From Impatiens glandulifera (taxonomy: Eukaryota; Streptophyta; Magnoliopsida; Ericales; Balsaminaceae), in contig NW_025919591.1 of NCBI RefSeq assembly GCF_907164915.1, forward strand, positions 1 to 64,000: DNA of 64,000 nucleotides, read 5' to 3'. Positions 57,297-64,000 of this stretch are shown piece by piece. The position numbers and the translations under genes were made by a program. Under the pieces are notes generated by a model that had not been told where the DNA came from, made no database searches, and was given only the letters and a program-made list of their open reading frames with translations. Each line of letters starts with the position of its first letter. Within the stretch, counting starts at the first letter, position 1.

Positions 57297-58306
57297 AATG
57301 TTTATCCTAGCATATGTGATGTGTTCGTTTTTCTCCGTTATTGGGTCCATATATAATGGTTTCCCCAAGAGACTAGCGAAATGGCTAAGTGCTTCTGCGT
57401 TATACATACGAGCTAGAATGTTCCTTAGTTTGAACCAAATTTGAGTTGTTTCCTTTGATTTGCTAAATAGGTTCATACATTTGGACCATTTTTCCAGCTT
57501 CATATAGTTTAACCAAACATATGTGTGTCCCAACTTCAGAATATTTTCCAGATTTGTTCCTTGCTTGAATTTCAAGAAATATAGTTCATGGATATTTGTT
57601 GATACATTTTCAGTCCTATATGCTCCCATAGTTTTAGCAAAATATCCTTAGTGACTGGAAAAAATACACAATTCATACCTATGTAGTTCCCAACAACTAC
57701 ATTTTCCCATTCTTTAATGCATTTTCCTCCACTTCAACATGCAATTTAAACTCAAAAGGGGATTTAAGAATTTCAACTTTTGGTTTAAAATCTCTCAAGT
57801 ATGTTTTGCCTTTATATTTCTCCCATCTTCATATTTCTGTCCTGCATTTTTCTTCCAGACTTCATTAACTTTCCAACTAGAATTACTTCTGATAGTATAG
57901 GTGTTGGTTTTTGGGCATTTCATAAGTTCCCTCATTATTTCCACAGACCAGCTAATTATCTTCTTGTATTCCTCTTGTTTTAATAAGTTCCAATCTTGAA
58001 GATAGTGAATATTGAGTTGGATAGTGATTTGTTGTGTTTTTTCCTTATTGAGCAGAATCTCATCTTTCTTTGCTTGGAAAAACAATGTCACAATTTGATT
58101 CTTGAGTCCCTAGAGATTTGCCCTTTCAGTGTATCCAATCTTCCATATTTCATCATTTTTTATTTCAGGCTTCAAACTTTCAGTTTCATTCTGCATTGGT
58201 TTATCAAAAAATTGTTTTTTTCTGTTTCATATATCGTTTTTTTGCTTGAATCGATTTCCACAAAGTCATACACTTCTTTTGTCTTATTCCTATTCTTTCT
58301 CCCCAT
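57297..58306 (-). pseudogene. LINE ORF1 N-terminal part (DUF4283)
   Basis: Minus strand from ATG 58306 (MGRKNRNKTKEVYDFVEIDS). After a poorly conserved N-terminus the DUF4283 domain follows: FFPVTKDILLKLW, then WFKLRNI and EALSHFASLLGKPLYMD, ending INIEV at the insertion. A frameshift or stop lies near 57640-57720. ORF1 proteins of plant LINEs bind the element RNA. The frame continues in 50283-51148 once the inserted element and one ACTTC are removed. Confidence 0.85.
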
Positions 58307-58465
58307 CTTAGCCGAAGAACTAGAATGCAGCAAATTAAGAATGCAGACAACTCAACCAAATCCAATTTACTTACAAACGAGAAAAATCTACGACCAGGAA
58401 TGACCGTAAATTAACCAACTAGTGACCCTGTTTCACAACCCAACGACCTAAGAACTGAAAGCAAT
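58307..58465 (-). other. Likely LINE 5' untranslated region
   Basis: Lies directly before LINE ORF1 on the minus strand and has no other feature. The LINE 5' end is not defined. Confidence 0.4.
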
Positions 58466-59622
58466 AAATGACCTAGAGCAATCACAACCCAGACTTGTTT
58501 TCAAACAACCCTATCGAATGTATTTATGATTTTCCGACCCAATATTCGTGACACAAGTGAACAATTTCTAGACAAACGTACCAGACGTGCCGATTATGTC
58601 GATCGTGTCGAATGTACCGACGATCGTGACTCTGACCACGTTTCTCGTAACCTACAACCAAATCAAACAATCGAATTTCGCGCGACCGTTCTGATTGTGC
58701 TGAACGTGCCAAACGTGTCGACCGTGTTGATCGTACTGATTGTGCCGAACGTGCCAGACGTACCGACAATCGTGATTCTGATGTGATTTTCCCTTTAAGG
58801 TTTCTAGTTTTTGACAAGCTTCTATTGTTAATTATGGTGTGGGCTAAAAAAGATTAATACATTTTTTTAGAACCAATTATTATAAGAAAAATATATAAAA
58901 AATATTAACCATCAAAACACTAAAAAACAATCCAAACATAAAACTACCAAATATAATATTCTTGCTTCTTTTCTTTTTCTTTTTTAAAATATAGTCAAAG
59001 TGTCATAAATTAAGTAAATAATAAAGTTAAAGAAATTGGAATAGAGGTGCTTTATGATAAAATAGTTAAATAAAAATAAATAAATATAAAATTCAAATAA
59101 TAAATGGCAAATTACCTTTGGGCCTCTAATTCCTCCGATAACTCACTTTTAGCCCTCAAATTAAATTTTGAAACAAATCGCCCTTTAACTTTAAAAAGTT
59201 CGTCAATGGTCATTCCATCAACTTTTTGGTGAAACATAACGGCTTAAGCTTAAAATATTATTTTTTAAATATATTATCTTTAATCTTATTTTTTATAATT
59301 ATTAAATCGCTTATATATAATATTATATATATTATTAAATTTTATATTTATATAATTATTAAATCTTTTATAAAATATATAGATAATATATATATATATA
59401 TATTATTTATTTTTATCTATATCTATATAAAATAAAATTTAAAAATAATTTATATGTATTATCTTTAATCATTAATTATATATATAAATAAATAAATTTA
59501 TATATATAATTTATATAATATATATTTTAAAAAATAATTTAAGGGTTAAAAGTAATTGAATAGTTGAAAGGTTACCATTACTTTTAACTTTCAAATTATT
59601 TTTTAAAATATATATTATATAA

Positions 59623-59658
<36 letters not shown>

Positions 59659-59773
59659 TGATTAAAGATAATACATATAAATTATTTTTAAACTTTGTTT
59701 TATAGATATAAATATATATATATATATATAAGAGATTTAATAATTATATAAATATAAAAATTATTAATAAAAG

Positions 59774-59804
<31 letters not shown>

Positions 59805-61526
59805 CATATATAAACGATTTAATAATTATATATGTAAATATAAAAAATATGATTAAAGATAATATATATAAAAAATAATATTTTAAGCTTAACAAGTTAT
59901 GTTTAACAAAAAAAAGTTGACAGAGGTGTCAATGATGACCTTTCTAAAAGTTGAAAGGGCGATTTGTTTCAAAAATTAATTTGAAGGTTAAAAGTGAGCG
60001 ATCAGAGTAATTCGAGGGCCACCTAGATAATTTGCCCAATAATAAATAATAAAATTCAAAATTATATTGGAGTGAACATTAATTTATTGAACCTCTAGCA
60101 CAATTATTATTTGGTGATGAAAATTTATTTAGATGTATTTATATAATTAGTTTATTTTAATGTGTAAATGACCTAGAGCAATCACAACCCAGACTTGTTT
60201 TCAAACAACCCTATCGAATGTATTTATGATTTTCCGACCCAATATTCGTGACACAAGTGAACAATTTCTAGACAAACGTACCAGACGTGCCGATTATGTC
60301 GATCGTGTTGAATGTACCGACGATCGTGACTCTGACCACGTTTCTCGTAACCTACAACCAAATCAAACAATCGAATTTCGCGCGACCGTTCTGATTGTGC
60401 TGAACGTGCCAAACGTGTCGACCGTGTTGATCGTACCGATTGTTCCGAACGTGCCAGACGTACCGACAATCGTGATTCTGATGTGATTTTCCCTTTAAGG
60501 TTTCTAGTTTTTGACAAGCTTCTATTGTTAATTATGGTGTGGGCTAAAAAGATTAATACATTTTTTTAGAACCAATTATTATAAGAAAAATATATAAAAT
60601 AATATTAACCATCAAAACACTAAAAAACAATCCAAACATAAAACTACCAAATATAATATTCTTGCTTCTTTTCTTTTTCTTTTTAAAATATAGTCAAAGT
60701 GTCATAAATTAAGTAAATAATAAAGTTAAAGAAATCCAAATAGTAATTTAGTAAATAATAAAGTTAAAGAAATTGGAATAGAGGTGCTTTATGATAAAAT
60801 AGTTAAATAAAAATAAATAAATATAAAATTCAAATAATAAATGGCAAATTACCTTTGGGCCTCTAATTCCTCCGATAGCTCACTTTTAGCCCTCAAATTA
60901 AATTTTGAAACAAATCGTCCTTTAACTTTAAAAAGTTCGTCAATGGTCATTCCATCAACTTTTTGGTGAAACATAACGGCTTAAGCTTAAAATATTATTT
61001 TTTAAATATATTATCTTTAATCTTATTTTTTATAATTATTAAATCGCTTATATATAATATTATATATATATTATTAAATTTTATATTTATATAATTATTA
61101 AATCTTTTATAAAATATATAGATAATATATATATATATTATTTATTTTTATCTATATTTATATAAAATAAAATTTAAAAATAATTTATATGTATTATCTT
61201 TAATCATTAATTATATATATAAATAAATAAATTTATATATATAATTTATATAATATATATTTTAAAAAATAATTTGAGAGTTAAAAGTAATTGAATAGTT
61301 GAAAGGTTACCATTACTTTTAACCTTCAAATTATTTTTTAAAATATATATTACATAAATTTATATTTATATATATATATAATTAATGATTAAAGATAATA
61401 CACATAAATTATTTTTAAACTTTGTTTTATAGATATAAATATATATATATATATATATAAGAGATTTAATAATTATATAAATATAAAATATATTAATAAA
61501 AGATATATATATATATATATATATAT
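58466..61526. repeat. 1.7-kb tandem duplication, second copy cut by an LTR element
   Basis: Unit 1 (58466-60164) and unit 2 (60165-61526) start with the same GACCTAGAGCAATCACAACC stretch and stay collinear at an offset of about 1700 bp. TAAAT stands at the junction. Each unit contains a degenerate CGTGCCGAACGTGCC-like block with open frames on both strands (58524-58817, 60224-60517), aspartic-protease-type upstream DNA and the fold-back MITE. The LTR at 61527 interrupts unit 2. Confidence 0.92.
59105..60037. mobile_element. Fold-back MITE with 9-bp target duplication
   Basis: The arms TGGCAAATTACCTTTGGGCC and, at the right, GGGCCACCTAGATAATTTGC are inverted copies extending about 200 bp, with AT-rich palindromic DNA between. 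AATAATAAA flanks both sides exactly (59096-59104, 60038-60046), which fits a Mutator-type duplication. The truncated second copy starts at 60842. Confidence 0.85.
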
Positions 61527-62851
61527 TGTTAGATAAAATTAGACCGGTTCACAGAACTTAACATAAATAAACCTTCCATGCAGGAACAAGGAACTTGACC
61601 GGTCAAACAAATGAACCGGCTAAGAAGACTAGCTGGTCAAGCTACTAAACCGACCAGGAACATTTGGAACATGACCGCACAAAGAAAGGATCGGCCAAAG
61701 CTTAAAACCGGAAACACTAGACAGCCGATCAGCCACAAGGCAGAGGAAAAACCGGAAGTTGTCCGGTTAAACCAAACACACCGGAAGCCATTCGGTTAAG
61801 TCAAATGACCGACCAGTATAAAATGAACAATTCGGGTATCTGTTGAAGATGATACCAAAGGAACAGACTGAACACTTCCATATCCATACAAGTTTGAGGA
61901 AAGTCTGCAGGCTGCAGAAAACAGTTCTACAGGATCTTTCCACTTCGGGATAAGTCAGAAAGAAGATCTTCCAAGTACAAACAACTGTTTAAAAGACAGT
62001 CACCACATTGAGTAAAAGACAAACCTGCAGGTTTGTCTTACACACCGGAAGAACAGACTGCCAAGTCTGTGAGATTGACCGCCAGGTCTGAACAATTGAC
62101 CGCCAGGTCTGAAAAGATGACCGTAGGGTCTGAATCTCTGAATCACTGAATTTCTGAATCACTGAATTTCTGAATCACTGAACCACTGAATCACTGAACC
62201 TCTACTCAGCCAATCAGATTCAAGGAAGTGAAATATGACCGTTGGCATATTTCACCTATAAAAGGAGCAGTTGAAGAAGAGTAAATGCGGCACATACAAG
62301 AGACAAATGATAAGACTGTGTTGTTCTATCTTTAGAAAGCCTAAGTGCTAAAGTTAAAGTGTGTATTTTACAATTTCGGTGTAAATTGTAAGGGTGTTAT
62401 CGAGCAGGAAATAAGTCTCGATCGGATTGTACTTGTATTCCTTAGTGAATATCCTTATCGCGGTTTCGAGAGGAAGGGTGACGTAGGAGTCTTATCTCCG
62501 AACATCCATAAAATCTGTCTTGTTATTTACTTTCTGCCGGCTCTATTTTCTAACCGACCGACACCGCTCTAACCTACTTAACTCTATCCAAACCGGATCA
62601 CCAAGTTACAAAGACCGACCCATCAATCTTCAAACCTTCAACATCCGAAACCGGTTCTGCCTATCATACAAGTGTGCTGCTTCAACCTGAAACAAACCTC
62701 TTCCGCGCTTGAACCTAGTTCAAGGGTTTGTGATAGTTTGTGTAGTATTGAAACCCCGGTGTTAATCTCTAACAGGATTAATCACCACCCTTTGAGTGAG
62801 ACGCGCTAACCGGCAAACCCCGGTCCTCCAGCCGCGACCTAGATCCTAACA
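61527..62851 (+). repeat. 5' LTR of the right-edge copia element
   Basis: 1325 bp from TGTTAGATAAAATTAG to GATCCTAACA. TATA box CTATAAAAGG at 62256-62265. Short repeats of CCGCCAGGTCTGA and CTGAATCACTGAATTT lie near 62090-62205. It lies inside the second MITE copy, in a TA-rich site. Confidence 0.93.
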
Positions 62852-62853
62852 AT

Positions 62854-62865
62854 TGGTATCAGAGC
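62854..62865 (+). other. Primer binding site, right-edge copia element
   Basis: TGGTATCAGAGC, two bases after the LTR. Confidence 0.95.
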
Positions 62866-62890
62866 AGTTAGTTTCAATACTCAAGCAAGC

Positions 62891-64000
62891 ATGTCTTTCG
62901 ATAGGCCTCCAATGCTAGAAGGTGATGACTTTGCCAACTGGAAGGCACGCATGCACCTACACTTAATCACCTTGGATGATGAGATGGAATCCATTCTGGC
63001 CGAAGGACCGATAATTATTGATAAGGACAGAAAGGAATGGACAGCTGAAGATAGAAGGAGAAACAACCTGGATAACCATGCCAGAAACCGAATCTCCAAC
63101 AGTGTAGACAGAAATACGTACTACAAGATCAGAGACTGCAAAACCGCAAAAGAGACATGGTACACGGTTATTCAGATCTTTGAGGGAAATGAAAGAACAA
63201 AGGAAAACAAGATAATGGTAGCTACTCAGAAGTTTGAAAGCATCAAGATGAAACCGGGAGAAACATTGAAAGAGTACAGTGACCGGTTCACTGGTGTATT
63301 AGATGAGCTAGCAACTCTTGGCAAGAGGTATGACAACAAGGAGGTTATCATGAAAGCACTAAGATCTCTTCCAAGTGCGTGGGACATAAAGACAATGGTG
63401 ATGAGAGAATCAAACTGCCTAAATAAGATGAAGCTACACGATGTATTCGAAGATCTTAAGGCATGTGAGTTTGAAATGAGGTCTAGAACTGAAGAAAAAG
63501 TTTCGGCCTCAACCTCAACCAGAGCACTGATCACATCCACAGAACCGGTTGCTCCTGCACCTGCACCGATCAGAACCGCCGAACAGTTCACCGAGGATGC
63601 CATGGCGATGCTTGCACAGAAGTTTGGGAGGTTCATGAAAAGAAGCCAACCGACAAACTACAACTATGGTGATAAATCCATTGTAAGGTGTTATAACTGT
63701 AACTGTTTGGGACATTTCAAGTGGGAATGCAGGAAACCGAGAAGGGATAACCGGAAACCAGATAACCAAGATAACCGAAACAACTATCTACAAACCGGTG
63801 AAGGAAGTGAGGTTCAGAAAGCACTGATAACCGATGATGGAGGAAGCTTATGGGCTCACAGTGACAGTGATGATGAACTCACATGTCTCATGGCAAATGA
63901 GGAACATGTATTTGACTCTCCTTGTGAAGAACTTACTAAAGATGAGTTATATAATGCATTGAATGACATGGTAGAAGAGTATAAGAATCTACTAGCTATG
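62891..64000 (+). CDS. Copia gag, open to the window edge (370 codons, 3' incomplete)
   Basis: From ATG 62891 (MSFDRPPMLEGDDFANWKAR) the frame is open to base 64000. The UBN2-type gag domain has WTAEDRRRNNLDNHARN, KMKPGETLKEYSDRFTGVLD and LRSLPSAWDIKTMVM. The knuckle CYNCNCLGHFKWEC has C-x2-C-x4-H-x4-C spacing at about residues 263-276, followed by a basic Arg/Asn-rich stretch and WAHSDSDDELTCLM. The protein would coat the element RNA and form the virus-like particle. The minus-strand relative at 53315-55199 carries frameshifts at two points where this copy is intact. Whether pol follows is not visible. Confidence 0.93.
   Translation, partial: MSFDRPPMLEGDDFANWKARMHLHLITLDDEMESILAEGPIIIDKDRKEWTAEDRRRNNLDNHARNRISNSVDRNTYYKIRDCKTAKETWYTVIQIFEGNERTKENKIMVATQKFESIKMKPGETLKEYSDRFTGVLDELATLGKRYDNKEVIMKALRSLPSAWDIKTMVMRESNCLNKMKLHDVFEDLKACEFEMRSRTEEKVSASTSTRALITSTEPVAPAPAPIRTAEQFTEDAMAMLAQKFGRFMKRSQPTNYNYGDKSIVRCYNCNCLGHFKWECRKPRRDNRKPDNQDNRNNYLQTGEGSEVQKALITDDGGSLWAHSDSDDELTCLMANEEHVFDSPCEELTKDELYNALNDMVEEYKNLLAM

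Larger units (their letters stand above)
61527..64000 (+). mobile_element. 5' part of a copia element, running off the window
   Basis: 5' LTR, PBS and an undamaged gag. This is the best-preserved member of the copia family seen here. The rest lies beyond the window. Confidence 0.93.

Noticed and set aside
59226..59435. Ile/Tyr-rich ORF
   Set aside because: Translation of AT-palindromic MITE DNA.
62345..62572. ORF of 75 codons in the 5' LTR
   Set aside because: Spans the R/U5 part; similar frames occur in the other LTRs only because of shared DNA.
63226..63636. Minus-strand ORF of 136 codons
   Set aside because: Antisense shadow of the open gag at 62891-64000. The same shadow appears opposite the gag at 54.5 kb.

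Overview
The window looks like repeat-rich intergenic DNA of a flowering plant nuclear genome, probably a eudicot. The evidence is Ty1/copia and Ty3/gypsy retroelements primed by initiator-methionine tRNA (TGGTATCAGAGC), LINEs with DUF4283-type ORF1 and zf-RVT ORF2 ends, CACTA, Mutator-like, hAT-like and Helitron-like DNA elements, and decayed plant gene families: subtilase, CDR1-like aspartic protease, GASA/snakin and a GONST1-like nucleotide-sugar transporter. I see no convincingly intact host gene. The species cannot be fixed from the sequence. From unverified memory, the proteins at 1.1-6.2 kb resemble hypothetical proteins annotated in Gesneriaceae.

Layout. 1-7847 is the 3' part of a copia element: RNase H end, then three paralogous extra ORFs (1118-1873, 2378-3082, 3647-6226), a duplicated polypurine tract and the 3' LTR. 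The LTR abuts LINE ORF2 DNA (7848-8960). 9-13.3 kb holds LINE, MITE, subtilase and copia remnants. 13.8-17.1 kb is a minus-strand subtilase pseudogene with recognisable exons but no catalytic serine block. 17-22 kb is AT-rich, with a fold-back MITE, retroelement-like repeats, and a UTP6-like gene fragment beside a CACTA-like terminus. 22-28.5 kb carries tandem aspartic-protease pseudogene copies, with a complete non-autonomous gypsy element (23439-27020) inserted between them. 28.9-33 kb is a broken minus-strand copia element. 34.5-40.2 kb looks like a CACTA element holding two exons of a GONST1-like transporter. 41.7-45.2 kb is another aspartic-protease pseudogene, split by a 2.7-kb Mutator-like element with a 10-bp target duplication. 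hAT-like and Helitron-like miniatures, a GASA pseudogene and a TRIM follow to 49.1 kb. 50.3-58.3 kb is a minus-strand LINE without ORF2, cut by a complete LTR element (51149-57291, duplication ACTTC) that keeps gag but has lost most of pol. 58.5-61.5 kb is a 1.7-kb tandem duplication carrying a fold-back MITE. A related copia element starts at 61527 and its open gag runs off the window.

The copia elements at 1-7847, 51149-57291 and 61527-64000 share LTR 3' portions, PBS and polypurine tract, so they form one family. The copy at the left edge carries three extra ORFs, two of which have their own TATA-like element. If this layout recurs in intact relatives, it is the most novel feature of the window. 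The minus-strand copy adds unusual LTR architecture: a tRNA-Asp-like sequence, a 36-bp minisatellite whose copy number differs between the two LTRs, and a polypurine tract inside U3.
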